Shown: piece after piece, positions 47,777-59,834 of the stretch
How positions within the stretch are numbered: position 1 is the first letter of the stretch
How the letters are laid out: the number at the start of each line of letters is the position of its first letter
NCBI GenBank assembly: GCA_001510575.1
Contig: LNGK01000012.1
Coordinates: forward strand, 704,389-768,388
Length of the DNA stretch: 64,000 nucleotides
From: Knoxdaviesia capensis
Lineage: Eukaryota; Ascomycota; Sordariomycetes; Microascales; Gondwanamycetaceae
Direction of reading: 5' to 3'
Notes under the pieces: model-generated
What the model was told of the DNA's origin: nothing
The model's database searches: none
Seen by the model: the letters and a program-made list of their open reading frames with translations, nothing else
Position numbers and translations under genes: made by a program

Positions 47777-50623
47777 TCAAATTCCGAGAGGTGATAGAGG
47801 CTTGATCGGCGAGAGAGGACGAAGCTCTGCGGAGCGAGTCGGTGTCTCGCGGCCACTGTTGATTGTCAGGGTGGTGGCCACTGTGTGACTCGAGGTGACA
47901 CTGATCACAGATTCCGCAGCGGCAGCAGGGACGTTCTTCTTTCTGACCTTGGGAGGCTTCTGGATTTCCGCACTCATGATCGAAGGCTTGCTGCTGTTCG
48001 ACGACGACAGAGTTCGGTCTTCGACGCGGTCTTCGGGGAACGGCTGGCCCGGGGCTGTAACGCCTTCGGGAGGAGGTAGATCAAAGAGCGTGTACTCCTC
48101 TTCGATATAGCGGGCTTCGTTCTTGCACCCCTGCCAACACTCGCGCCAGTCGCACACCAAAAATTTGAAGCAGAAAGCATCAATTTTCATGCAGGGTTGG
48201 AAGCAGATACATAGGTTCCGGTAGTCCATCTTGTTTTTGGCGGAGTGGGACAGAAGGAGGCTAAGGTGGCAGGTGATGGCAAAGAGAAGATAATAGTTGA
48301 ACGGAGACAAGTTGGACAGCTCGTCAATGAGTAATTGGGGAACGGTTTCCGCACCCGCACACTCTCTGGCGATGCGTTCTTGGGCCTCCTTCGGGAAAAG
48401 CTCGTCGGGAAGTTCTCTGAGCCAAGCTTTCAGCATGGACCCAATAATGTTGATGTCGTACAGATCGTTTTGCGAGAAAAGATCCACGTCATATTCTGTT
48501 CAAAAATTCGAAGAATACCGTCATACACTGTTAGTCACATGAGGCCAAAAGTTCGCGAGCAAGGATAGAATGCCAACCATAGGAAGAAAAAACATGTCAT
48601 AGCTTACCTTCGTCGAACTTCCGCTGCCACTTCTTGATCTGAGGACCACTTCCGGGAACCCGGTACAGACCTTCAACATCGCATCCGTTGAAGTTCAAGT
48701 AATCAATTGCCCGCCAAGGGAAGGCCGGCATCCAGAATTCAGTCTTGTCGTTGGAGTCTTCCAGGCGCTTGGATATGCGGGTGATCCGGGTCTGTTCAAT
48801 CAGAGGACGGTTTATCACTTTCAGAACATAGTGTTCATCGTCAACAACGGGTTCACGCTCGGCACTACCGCTGCGAGCGCCCTTGCCAAAGAGGCCTTTG
48901 CTGATTAGATCTGCCGCCCGAGTAGACGACGATTTGAGGTTGCTGAAAAATGCCGATCCGCTGGCCTCGCGGAGAGATGAAGGGGGTAACCGGCCGTTGT
49001 CCCGGTGGTCTCGGTAGTGGTGGTCTTTAGAGGGAACAGGGTTGTCGCGTGAGGATGCAGCGCGGTCTTCTGACCGGTTTCTGACTGACGACACCATCAT
49101 CTCGCGGAACGTTCTGTCGGTGGCAGGATAGGGTGCTGTCTTGAGAGCGGACTTGTCCAATTCCTGCAGTTGTGCGGGCGGAAGCAAGTTGCCTTCAAGA
49201 ACTGGGGTTCCCTTCTCCTTATCCTTATCTCGATTCGACTTGGTGCGTGTAAGGATGCCGAATGGCTTCTGTTTCGACTTCTTGGGCGTTGACTGGTGCG
49301 AGACAGCAGGATGAAGTTCGTTGGTTTCTCCAACTGATGAGAGCGATAGTTGTGATCGTGACGGGGCGGTAGCTTGACCGAGGGTAGAAGGAAAACTCTG
49401 TGAAGGTTCTGGAAGTGAGGAGAAAAAAATGAGCAAGTCCGGAAAATGTGTTAGAATTTGGTTTCAGCAAAGGAAAAAGGAATAAAACGAGGCTATAAAA
49501 GCAAGACAGGGCTGTAGCGACAAAACATTTGGTAGATCCCCAAGAAAAGAACTAACGGTAGCAGGGAGCACAACCGCCAGTAACCCCCATTCGGAAACTA
49601 GACCGGAGAGATGAGTGCTGTGGGTAGAAGAGGGTAAATCTTGGGGCTTGTTTGAAGTTTGAAAATGGAGGGCGGAGGGAGGATGAACAAAGTGGCGGAG
49701 GACCACACACACCCCCAAAGAATAGGCAGTGCAGGAGGATGGTGATAGAGGGGAGGGAGTCATAAAAAGGCTCCAAACAAAAGTATCTTACCCAGGGTAA
49801 ATTTAGACGCTTTGTATTGCGCTGCGGATCTGTCAGAGCCCCTGGACATGTTTTTCGTTGAAGATTTGGAGTTGGACGTAGTGGCGGTGGTACGCGGCTC
49901 TGGCTGGATAATTGCAGAAGATGCGGAGGGAGTCGGGGCGGCTTGCGACTTCGACTTGGAAAAACTGGAGAAGAAGCCAGCAGTCTTAGGGCGCTTTGTA
50001 TCTTCGGCAGACTGGCGAGGCTTGTGATAAGTAACAGCGGTGGTAATGTTGTTGTCGTGTTGGGAGCGCGATAGGGCCTGGAACGGAGAGGTTATCGATG
50101 GCGAAGATGGGATATCGTGGGACTGATGGACAAGAGGGTTTGATGGTTGGAATGTGGGAGTGGTGACCTGGTGTTGGGTATCTAGCGACGGGAAAGGCGA
50201 TAGGTTGGAAACAGAGGCAGAAGAAGATGCAGGTTGCGAAGGGAGGAGACTGAGGGACGCAAGTTTGCCGTGTGCCCCTGAGCCTTGATCGCCGGGACTT
50301 TGGGATGGGATAAGGGAGGAGGAGGCAGAGATTCCGTCCGCAGAAAAAAAACTGGTGGTGGTATCTAAGGGAACTATGCCGGGCAGGTAAAAGTTCTTCG
50401 CATCGGAAGATTGGAGAACCAACGGAGGGTGAGAAGAATTTGGAGTTGGAGGTTTTCGGGGAGACAGGAGTGAAAAGGGAGAACGAGGAGACTTAGCCGA
50501 CCGGGAAGAGTCGACTACTGGAATAGAAGAAGATGATCGAGGCGTTTCATCTGTAAGAGGATCATGGCTCACAGCGTCAGGATCGGACAGTGTCAGCGGT
50601 TTTGGAGCTGGTTTGCGACCCAT
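47777..50623 (-). CDS. RhoGAP-domain protein with long disordered N-terminus
   Basis: Three exons, 49792-50623, 48608-49408 and 47777-48495, with introns of 383 nt (GTAAGA to TTCCAG) and 112 nt (GTAAGC to AACAG), for 783 aa. ATG 50623 (MGRKPAPKPLTL) is chosen because the upstream in-frame start is only a GTG. The first 450 residues are Ser/Pro-rich with basic patches. The RhoGAP domain spans about 485-690: CDVEGLYRVPGSG holds the likely catalytic arginine, and the second splice restores RKFDEEYDVDLFSQNDLYD, followed by GSMLKAWLRELPDELF. The family stimulates GTP hydrolysis by Rho-type GTPases, but the specific GTPase is not evident, and the protein differs from bem3 in lacking PX and PH domains. 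The first intron is unusually long; an extra small exon inside it cannot be excluded. Confidence 0.85.
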
Positions 50624-53600
50624 AGCCACAGACCAGGGGGAGTGGATGATGGGTAATGGCCGTGTTAAAATGGACACCGGAAATTGTGTGTACCAGTTTG
50701 TAAAGATAAAATTAAAAGCTGTGCATGAGGGGTACTTTGACCAGTTTTAAGTTTTATCGCATGCCTCTCGAAATCTTGGATACAAAAGGAAGAGGGAAGA
50801 AGAAAAATACCGAATGCAATCAAGTCAAAGAAAAGAAGACAGGACACAGGAAAAAAGAAGGGGCACAGAATAGATGAAGATTGTTCGTAAAATAGTGGGC
50901 TAGGAGACGAAATGAAGCACTCGTAGAAGAAAAGATGTCCCAAAAATAGAGGTCAGGATGGTGGTGAGAGAGAGGGGTCCTAGCTGGTAAGCAACCATGG
51001 TGAGAGGGACGATGGATTGCTTGTTTGATGAATGTGAAAATGCCTGGACAGGGCTGGTCCAGGTGCCCCCCCGTTTCTGCTACTTGGTCTGTTCAAAAAA
51101 CGCACGCAGGGGGCGAAGGGGATTTGTACCGGATAACAGATTCTGGTTAGACCAGTCCCCTGTAACAGATGGCGTTTGTCTCAAAACAGAACAAAGAAGT
51201 CTCGGTGGGCCCAGGAGGCTACACTTCGTTCTCAAGTGTGTGAGATAGTTAGCCTTTAACCTGGGCTGTTCTTTGTTCCTTTGGTGATTTGAGGCAAGGT
51301 AAGATATAGTTCTTCGGAGACAGATACTAGATATTATATATAATGGTGCAGTTAAGATCGAGAAAATATAAATAAAAAGACTAGCCTCAGATATGGCCTC
51401 TGGAATGTGAGCATAGACACCAAACAAGCACGTGCACCTTCGATATTTGCCCTTATCAAAGAGCTTTGCAAATCTATGGAATGTATCGTTTAGATAATGA
51501 TAGGTATAACTACTTTATAGCGCACATATGTTCATATGACGGGTAGTAGGGACGGGTAGCAGGATCTGATATTGGGAGAGGATACCTAAAGGGAAGGGGA
51601 GTCTTTATCGAAATTTATAAGTCTATAGGTTAGCTTATTTATGAGCATAAAGGAAGAAAAGAAAAACCCATGGCACGTAGAATAGGAAATTGCTAGCTAG
51701 AATTGTCAAGCATCAGGTAGATCCCGATCAGTTTTTCCTCACTCGGTCCCGTCTAGAGCCTGTTATCAATGATGTTATGGTGTCTATGTTGAAAGTTTAA
51801 TCGTCCGCATTTGATGAGCGGCCCAGTGCATCTTGTGGAACAGTCCAAAGTGATGGCAATTCCGACCGTTTGGTGAAGCTGTCCCTCGCCGTTCCCCAAC
51901 TCAGATGAACTTCAACTGTGTGAACATAATATACTCGTGGGTGTGTTCAGGTCGCAGACTCGTCCAATGATTCCCCTTCCGGTATGGCTAGGTGATTCTG
52001 GAATCTTGACAAAATTGAGGGGTGAACATCGGCCGGGAGATTTCTCGACCTTGATCAGATAGTCCAGGCTCGTTTGAAGTAGATCCAAACAGGGGAAATT
52101 CAATAATCCTTCCCAAGATCAGTTTGAATCCCAAGCTTATTCGCGTTACCTAGGTACGGTACTATGAGCATGGTTGAGAGTTGAGACCATTCCGTTGCAT
52201 CCAATTTTCTTCATCTCATGATAGTTAGATAACATAGCGTGCTCGGTCTGACAGTGTGTGCCTCGCCTCATAAAGATAAATATAAAATCTCATGAAATTT
52301 TCAAATCCTTAAGAAAAATGCAATGGTGGCATAACCGTCCAGCTAGGTACTGTAGTCATACCTTAGATGAGTTAGAAGCGGTGCTACGAGTCAATAATGA
52401 TGCTGACTCCTCACCCCTCGCTGGCAGAAGAAACCATATCGCACTTCGTGGTAATCACAGCAGTTGACACTTGGCAGCTGAGCATTATGTACCAGATGCG
52501 GTACATTCTCTGTGCAGTAGGTAATTAGGTCTGGCTGTATGAACTGGAAGTGGTTGAAGAACCGTCGACGACTGTGTTCTCAGCAAACCCACTGTGCAGG
52601 AAATCTGAAACATTTTTGGGCGACAAGGGGACCCCTGGTTCGATGATTTTAACCCCTGTAACTTTGGGTCCTTCCATCTTTAAACTGGGGCCATGAAAGA
52701 CACCAAATAAAGGGGTACAGGCCGCTGTACTGTACGGACCGGGTATGACTACCACTACAAAATGCTTCCGAGTCGCCTGTGTTTTCTGCGCCTTATCCCA
52801 GACTTCATCAGTTCGAGATAGCTGAGCCAAAGTCAAGGTCAGTGCTACCAACTGATATCAACGGTATGGACTGTACAGGAGAGTACACTACTGAAGGTAT
52901 TGGGTAGGGACAGAAACAATATTCCATCTTAAGCACGACCGTGCTCGTCCGCTTTGTTTAGTTCACTCTTTCTTCGTAAGGATCCCCTTCAGATCACACC
53001 ACCTGATTTTGACGAAATATGGTACCCTCTCTCTCTGTATCACTTTTTGGTCATTGGTTTTTTCTAGAACTTCCCACGATCCTCCCTCACTTTTCACATT
53101 ATGTTGTGTACTCCGTACCCCGTAACATGCACTATCCCACTTCCTAAATCCTGCAGGTATGGATGGTATAGCGCCGTCCGTCATAATTTTCCGTACCGAT
53201 TGGATGACTTTCTTGCAGGACCAGTGATAATCCCTGTCTCTTGTCTCCACTTCTTTCGGCCAGGTATCATCACGAATAAAAGGCAGTGGTAGCTAATAGC
53301 GAAAATACTGGAAGTTGCAGTTCATTTATTTTTGGTAGGTCGGACGGAACATTTCATTTAAAAACATATAAGCGCCACCATATGTAGCTTTTTTTGCCAC
53401 TCAACCATCTGACGTTCGGAGCGGAGGACTTCAATGGAAATAACAGTGAGGTCGGATTCACCGACTCATACTGTATGTACATGCTGTGCTCTTGGGGTCT
53501 GCCCTTTGAGCTTGGGTCGAGGGGCAACATTCACAATGGGTGAATTCTCTTTGTTCGGTGGACTGGATGAACTGGTTTCTCCACACCTACCTCCTGAGTC

Positions 53601-53773
53601 TAAACCAACCGTAAAACCGTAACCCTAAACACTTTAAACCCTAAACAAGACCCTAATAAGCATTTCCCCTCATCGATAGGGAATTTCGAGAAGTTCGTTC
53701 CGGATCTTTGGAGATTGCCTCGCTTGCCTCTTGCGTCGTTTCCACATTCAACCGCAGCAGCGAAGCCCTAAAA
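50624..53773. other. Divergent intergenic region, RhoGAP gene and bet2
   Basis: About 3.1 kb. The left part (50760-50960) is purine-rich on the plus strand, as expected for a pyrimidine-rich RhoGAP leader. TACTGTA units lie at 52348, 52728 and 53469, and an inverted repeat GTACAG-GCCG-CTGTAC is at 52715-52730. Telomere-type boxes stand just before bet2. Open frames such as 52525-52851 (minus) lack an ATG and have no recognised domain. Confidence 0.5.
53621..53656. promoter_or_regulatory. Telo-box cluster upstream of bet2
   Basis: AACCCTAAA (53621-53629), AAACCCTAAA (53636-53645) and ACCCTAA (53650-53656) lie 118-153 nt before the bet2 ATG. Such boxes bind telobox proteins (Tbf1/Teb1-like in fungi) and occur in promoters of growth-related genes. 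Action here is inferred. Confidence 0.5.
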
Positions 53774-54871
53774 ATGGCGACATACCCGACAAACCTCCCA
53801 GACGAATTGCAGCTGGCCACTGCCTCCCATGTCAAATACATTCAGAGCCTTGACACCAAAAAGGATGAGTATGACTATTGGTTGACGGAACATCTCCGCC
53901 TTAACGGCGTGTACTGGGGCCTCTCCGCCCTATTCCTCATGGGTCATCCCGATGCACTGCCAAGGGATGCCACCATTGATTTCGTTCTCTCCTGCCAGCA
54001 TGACAGTGGTGGTTTCGGGGCGGCCCCTGGCCACGATGCCCATATGCTGTCGACGGTCAGCGCCGTTCAGATACTGGCACTTGTTGATGCCCTGGATCTG
54101 CTAGACGAGCGCGGGAAGGGCGGGGGTAGGGTCCAAGTCGCAAAGTGTAAGTCATAACCGCCTTTACTGCCGGGGTTTTGGATGCATGGATTTGTTCTGG
54201 GCTGGTTGATGTTTCAAGGAATTACTTTTCTGACTTTCCACACAGTCATATCCGACCTCCAGAATCCCACCACCGGGTGCTTTGCCGGCGACGAATGGGG
54301 CGAGGAAGATACCCGCTTCCTCTACGGAGCATTCGGTGCTCTATCTCTCCTCGGTATGATGTCGACCGTGGATGTCGACAAGGCGGTGGCCTATCTAGCA
54401 TCATGCGCGAACTTTGACGGCGGGTTCGGTGTGCGTCCGGGAGCCGAGTCACACTCCGGCCAGATCTTCACATGCGTTGCCGCGTTGTCTATCGCAGGGA
54501 GACTCGATCTTGTGCAGACGGACAGACTTGCTCACTGGCTTAGTGAGCGCCAGGTCCCTACTGGCGGGCTGAACGGACGACCCGAGAAGAAGGAAGACGT
54601 CTGCTACTCTTTCTTCGTCGTCAGCAGCTTGGCCATTATTGGCCGTGTGCATTGGATTGACCGGGAGAAACTCGCCCGATTCATTCTCAGTTGCCAAGAC
54701 CCAATCGGAGGTGGTATCTCTGACCGGCCTGAAGACCGGGTTGATGTTTGGCATACCCACTTTGGAATTGCTGGTCTCAGTCTCTTGCAGTTCCCGGGCC
54801 TGGTTCCGGTCCACCCAGCATATTGTCTTCCGGTATCCACTATTGAGCGGCTGGTCAAAGGTGCCAACTAA
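53774..54871 (+). CDS. bet2: Rab geranylgeranyltransferase beta subunit (Bet2)
   Basis: Exons 53774-54146 and 54246-54871, intron 99 nt (GTAAGT to CACAG), 332 aa. The protein is built of prenyltransferase repeats: VLSCQHDSGGFGAAPGHDAH, CANFDGGFGVRPGAESH, PTGGLNGRPEKKEDVCYSFF and SCQDPIGGGISDRPEDRVDV. The zinc ligands of the family are present as Asp242 and Cys244 (KEDVCYS) and His294 (VWHTHFG). Geranylgeranyltransferase II adds geranylgeranyl groups to the C-terminal cysteines of Rab GTPases with the alpha subunit and Rab escort protein. The length matches the family (about 330). The repeats fit Bet2 better than the farnesyl (Ram1) or type I (Cdc43) subunits, which are longer. Confidence 0.94.
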
Positions 54872-55833
54872 GTAAAAGCCGTCATGGAACATCTTTTTGT
54901 CACTTTCAGCATAAGATTAAGGGCTTTTCCTGAGATGAATTATGTTCCTCCTACTTAAGCCAAGTAGGTAAGTCGGTATGTTATTATCTTCCATGCCTAA
55001 CCTTTGACTTTGATTGAACTCTCGCTATGTCTTCTATATTCCATAAAGACCTCTTTATATGCATGAACCTTATTATTCCGGGCTTCTCTGTCTTTTATAA
55101 TGATGCCTTCATATTCTGATTTTCTAAGGTTCATATGCGTTCTATAGGTGATGTTCTACCTCCTGATCTACTACACCTATATGCACACGTCCTAGTCACA
55201 GATAAAGAACTTTTCCTTTCTTCGTCTAGTCCAGGTCTCTCAGTAACCACATATTATTCTTTAACTTTAACTGTATCTTGATCTCTGTGTTTCTTTCCCC
55301 TTTTCATAAACTATCTTCTCACATCTGCTATTCCTTTCCATTACTGCCCTGCTCCTCGCATCTATTTATCTTGGGGGATCCTCTTCATCCCAAGAGAGAC
55401 TCTATCCTCATACTCTAGTGTATTGCATTTCCTTCCGTCCTCAGATCACCCCCTCTGGGATATCTCTACCTTGTTGAAGAAATTACTAACCTGGTGGTGT
55501 ATCATTCGTTTTAGGAAGAGAGTTGACGGGAAATAGACGCTATTCGGTGCATCGGCTCTCGTTTTATCACAACACCTTAATCCCATTTTACTTGGCCGTT
55601 TGGGCGTCTCCATAGATCCATCCTGGATTTTTGGCTTCTCGCTTTTCTTTTTACCAAAGAGAAAGGATCGTCTCGCTGGTGTGTATAATGTCTCCCCAAA
55701 CCCCCTTTCCGGCTACTATCTTGATCAACGGGTGCTCTTTCCACTATCCGTTGGTCGACCTTTCCGTACCGGTCTTAGAAGTTCCGATGATTGTACCCCT
55801 GGCCACATACTATCTGAGAACTTAGATAATCCT
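54872..55833. other. Region between bet2 and unrecognised ORF
   Basis: AT-rich, pyrimidine-leaning sequence of about 960 nt. From 55537 a reading frame runs open into the next ORF but has no ATG before 55834, and an overlapping frame with ATG at 55689 ends after 45 codons. It may therefore contain an unplaced first exon. Confidence 0.4.
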
Positions 55834-56517
55834 ATGATGAAATGGCCTGACTTTTCCACCTATTTTATTGAGAGAGGGTTCCCTGACAATTTTCTTATCT
55901 CAAAGGTACCTGATTATCCGGCCCATGGAATTGAAATGACCGGACATATCTGCAAACCTGGCGAGGCTGATGCCGACAATTGCAAGGACCGCCGTCAGCT
56001 GGAGATGAAACTCGCCAGACAGAACTCTAAAGCCATTGACATTTCTATGGGTGGTGGAGCTCTCAAGGACCAAAGCCCGGGCAAGACTGGCTACCCAGCT
56101 ACTCTCCCGGGTCAGGCCGACGTCGACGGTTATGAAGAGCCGGCCGTATACGGTGGGGACATGTTCATACGTGCCAAGAATATCTGTGCCGGTGTGAACA
56201 AGTCTCTTCCTTTGCAGTCGGTTGAGCTTGCCCTGACCTCTCATCCTGATTACCTCCGCATTGTTAAGCCTGCCCTCGAACGAACGGGACCGAAAACGGA
56301 AGACACTGACCGTAAGGGATATGCCAATGAGAAGGTGAACGAAGCCTTGCCTTCCTACATGCGTCGTCACTGCGGCACAACTGGGAAGACTGTCGAATAT
56401 GCTCCTGCCCCCGCGATGGAAGAGGACTTGAAGGAGGCCGATAGCTTCAGTACCAAGAGAGATGAAAAGTTGCGGGGTTCGTTCCGCGGCCGACATCGCA
56501 AAGTTCAATCTCACTGA
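55834..56517 (+). CDS. Unrecognised protein, start uncertain
   Basis: The frame is open from 55537 to the TGA at 56515-56517; the first in-frame ATG is 55834, giving 227 aa. Codon choice from about 55830 onward looks like that of the neighbouring genes, which supports real coding. The product is hydrophilic, with PGEADADNCKDRRQLEMK, a Gly-rich SMGGGALKDQSPGKTGYP, an YGGDMFIRAKNICAG segment and a basic end (RGSFRGRHRKVQSH). I recognise no domain, signal peptide or membrane span. The true start could be an upstream exon, since the frame stays open for about 300 nt before the ATG; alternatively it is a 5'-truncated relic. It sits between bet2 and the C2H2 gene on the same strand. Function unknown. 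Confidence 0.5.
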   Translation: MMKWPDFSTYFIERGFPDNFLISKVPDYPAHGIEMTGHICKPGEADADNCKDRRQLEMKLARQNSKAIDISMGGGALKDQSPGKTGYPATLPGQADVDGYEEPAVYGGDMFIRAKNICAGVNKSLPLQSVELALTSHPDYLRIVKPALERTGPKTEDTDRKGYANEKVNEALPSYMRRHCGTTGKTVEYAPAPAMEEDLKEADSFSTKRDEKLRGSFRGRHRKVQSH

Positions 56518-57495
56518 GAGAAATCTCCTGATCACTTGAGCCTTCCCTGAAATAATGATTCCTGCATTGGCAGATGTGCCATCCTACAGGACAAACATGT
56601 GCCTGTGAGCTCTTTCCTGGCCTTGGTAGATGCTAATAGAACTGCTATTGCTATTCCAGCTCATGCCCAACTTGTGTTCCTTCCCCGTGTTAACTCTTAC
56701 CCTAATTAACCTCCGATTACCCCTGGATCATCACACCGACATACATATCTAAGTAGGTACTTACCTGTAGGTACTATGTAGACATGTCTAAAGGTATATA
56801 TATAGGAGTGTGTTTTTAATGATAGTGCTAGAAGTACTCTTTATTGAATTTAAAGCCATCTATATACTTTTATCTCATAGTATCTACTATATGCCACTAC
56901 ATCCGACCCTATCGTGGGGCCACTTATACCTTCCTTTACTTCTCCCCACGACCCACGTAAAAGAATATCTACATTTTCGTGTACTCTTATGACTGATATC
57001 CTATGTATTCTATTTTTTTTTGGAATTATTCTGATATCACGTCTGGTTTTTTGCTGATCTTTTTTTCATCTGATCTTTCGTCCCATGTTTTTTTCTCCTT
57101 TTCTTCCTCCTCCTCCATCCACATTGCAATCGTCATATGTGGATTCTTGTTATTCTCATTTGGATCTATCGGTTGCAATCATTACCTATTCATCCTGCCC
57201 TTGTTATCCAAATCTTCTTCTTCACTTACACCTTTATCGTCTCTTTAATTATAGAGTATCTCCTTTCTCGGGCCCTTTTGTCTCTTTGGGCAGATCCCGA
57301 ATCTGAGAGCCTCTATAATTAGACCTCTTTTAGGTAAGTTCTTATCATACGATGATATTTTAATCTATTTCCCTTATTCAAGAGTTTCTTAGCTATGGCT
57401 GAGATAATAATCAATCAATACTGAGTATTCTTGAATTCTATATGAGCTGTGCGTGCTAACCCATCATCCTCTGTTGAGAGAAGTTGACTAGGCAG
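56518..57495. other. AT-rich intergenic region with GTAGGTAC-type repeats
   Basis: About 980 nt. GTAGGTACTTACCTGTAGG and neighbouring sequence (about 56753-56780) repeat the GTAGGTAC unit in both orientations, and the region around 57010-57120 is a pyrimidine-rich probable leader for the next gene. No coding exon is supported. Confidence 0.45.
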
Positions 57496-59834
57496 ATGGC
57501 AGAATACCACGAGTCCCAGTCCACTCCTGGACAGACTGCTCCGACCTCTGGCACTGCCAGTGGTACCCGTCGCCGCAGCAAGGGATCGGCTACTAAGCCT
57601 CGCCAGAGTGCTAAGAAACCGGTGGGTATTCCCATGAAATGCATCGTCTGCGACGTGACGCCCAGTGACAAGCCGCACCTCATTACCCACCTTCACTCCA
57701 AGGGTCACATTAGAGCAGTGTTCGACATGAGATTCAAAGCTGCAGCTGAAGCTGAACTTCAGAATATCATTGATCGATATGATAAATGGTTCACGGAATG
57801 CAACTTTGCCGATGACATCCGCACAAGAATCAACAACAAGGCCAAACAGGAGGTTGCACGCAAGAAATCCCTTTCCGAGTCTTCACAGTCTGGAGTAAGA
57901 ATGCGTTTCTCGTTGTTGTCGCTGTTGTTTTTTTCTCTTCTGTTGGAATTGATTCTCTGGCTTGCGATACGACTCTGTTCCCTTTTGCTCAGTCTGAATG
58001 GCCTAACTAACTATTTAACCCGGAACTACTAGGCAAAGACTCCTAACTCGGCGACCGCAGCCATAAACACCCCCAACCCATCGGCCAGAGGTGCCGCCAA
58101 CGATCGTGTTCCGACGGGATTTTCTTACAACACAGGCCACTACACTGGGTTTCCTGCCTCAAACATGTATGACCCCTACATGTACCAGCATCAATTCCAC
58201 AACCAGGGCTCCATGCAGTTTTCTCAGTCCTATGGTCCTGCTCATTACGCCACCACTCCCATGGGCCCTCCTCCCTCCGGACTGATTGCTATGGCTGGAT
58301 CTGCTGAAAAAGATACTCCCAAGCTGAAGGGCATCCAGCTTCCTGGCATGGGAGTTTTTGATGCTGCCAACCCTGAGCAGAAACGGCTCCGAAACCAGAA
58401 GAAGGATAAGAGCGTCGTTGAAAAGATGCAGCAGCTATCGGAATCCATCCTATCTGACGAAGTGATCTTTCGATCCAACTTCGAGTTCGATAGAATTCGT
58501 GATGTCTACGATAGCCCTTCTATCGAAGGATCTCCGGTAAGTTTGCCTGAGCATTTCAAGAGACTAAAGAGGACGACAACTAACCATTGAAATCACCGGG
58601 AATCTACACTTATATTGGGTCTTCTCACCAGGTCGTGACTACAAAGCGGACTCCCCTTCCGCTTCCCCAGAATCATGGCCTCCTTCATGAGTCCATGCTC
58701 GAGCCCATTCATGACCCTGATCATGCGCCTATTCAGGAGACTGCCATCAACGCTGCCGAGGACATGATCCAGCCTCGGGCTGATGAGCCTGATACTGCCC
58801 GTATCTACTATCCAGGTTCAGCCCCCATTCTTAATGATGGCTACCTCGCGGGTACGCAGACCTTTGCCAGCGTTGGCGACAGCAGCTCCCAATACGGTGG
58901 AGAGAGCTTTCCTTATGACCCGTACAGAGAGCCTGAGGAGCTGACTCCCATCAGTGAGTGGCTCTTCTAAATTCTTCCCAGTTCTTAAATCGACGATCTG
59001 AAAAACTAATTGTTCCAGTGATTCATTCCGACTCCCAAAATGGGTCTCAGAACGAACGCGGGTAAGAACATGCTCTTTTGATTTTCCGCTCCCTTTTCCT
59101 TATTTTCGATTCTCGTCTCTTTTATGCTTCTCTCCTATGAACAAAACACATCCAGGCTTTTGCTTGTTTCTACCCCATTCCTTCATTTCTCACCTTGCAT
59201 CTTGATTCTCCTATCTGTCCTGTCTTGCCCCTCACATTTTCTTCATATCCTGCTCTGTGCCAAGTCCCTGTAAATGACCATTTTGATTGTTCGTTTTTGC
59301 AATATCTTTCTGAATCTCCTTGCTTATTTCGACTCGGGTTTTTGTATACATATGTACATTTCACGGCAAAATCAGGGCTTTCCTGCTAACTTCTTCATGA
59401 GGAGCTACCCTGAACACAGGTTCGTTCTGAAAACCCGAGCTCCGCTACAGACGCTGTCCAACACGTCTAGCACAGTCGAATCCCCAACTCTGGGAAAATC
59501 TCGAATTACGCGATCCTACCATGGGAAGGAAAATATCCCCCAGGGGCTGCGACAGGGAGCCCACCGAGGAGGAAATGTTCACTTCCCGGGGCAGGCCGGT
59601 TCGATGGCGGCTCAGCCTCTCGGACAGACTATGTTTGTCCAGCCACGAGACTATCAATTCTCCGGCTCGGTTCCTAGTGGGCTTTCGTATCCTTACCGGA
59701 ATGAAACTCAGTCGACAGGGCCGAATACACTGCACCCTCCGGAGATGATGTCTCATTTTGGCTCGACGCAGCCGAAATCGAGAGAAACTCTGCCATCAGC
59801 CACTGACGACAATTTCTATGAAGGATCAAACTAA
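57496..59834 (+). CDS. C2H2 zinc-finger protein, five exons
   Basis: Proposed exons are 57496-57894, 58033-58536, 58632-58953, 59019-59061 and 59420-59834, with GTAAG/GTGAG donors and CAG/TAG acceptors, giving 560 aa. ATG 57496 (MAEYHESQ) is preferred to an upstream TTG. After a basic Ser/Thr-rich start, a finger has Cys49, Cys52, His65 and His71 (C-X2-C-X12-H-X5-H), similar to U1/matrin-type fingers, with HLHSKGHI, then a helical RFKAAAEAELQNIIDRYDKWF. The rest is disordered, rich in Gln, Pro, Tyr and Met, with a conserved-looking SILSDEVIFRSNFEFDRIRD around 58432-58500. RNA or DNA binding is inferred from the finger only. The last intron (358 nt) and the 43-nt exon are the least certain parts; an acceptor at 59401 also keeps frame. 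Confidence 0.75.

Noticed and set aside
52525..52851. 108-codon minus-strand frame
   Set aside because: It begins only at a TTG, has no recognised domain and lies in a promoter-like region.
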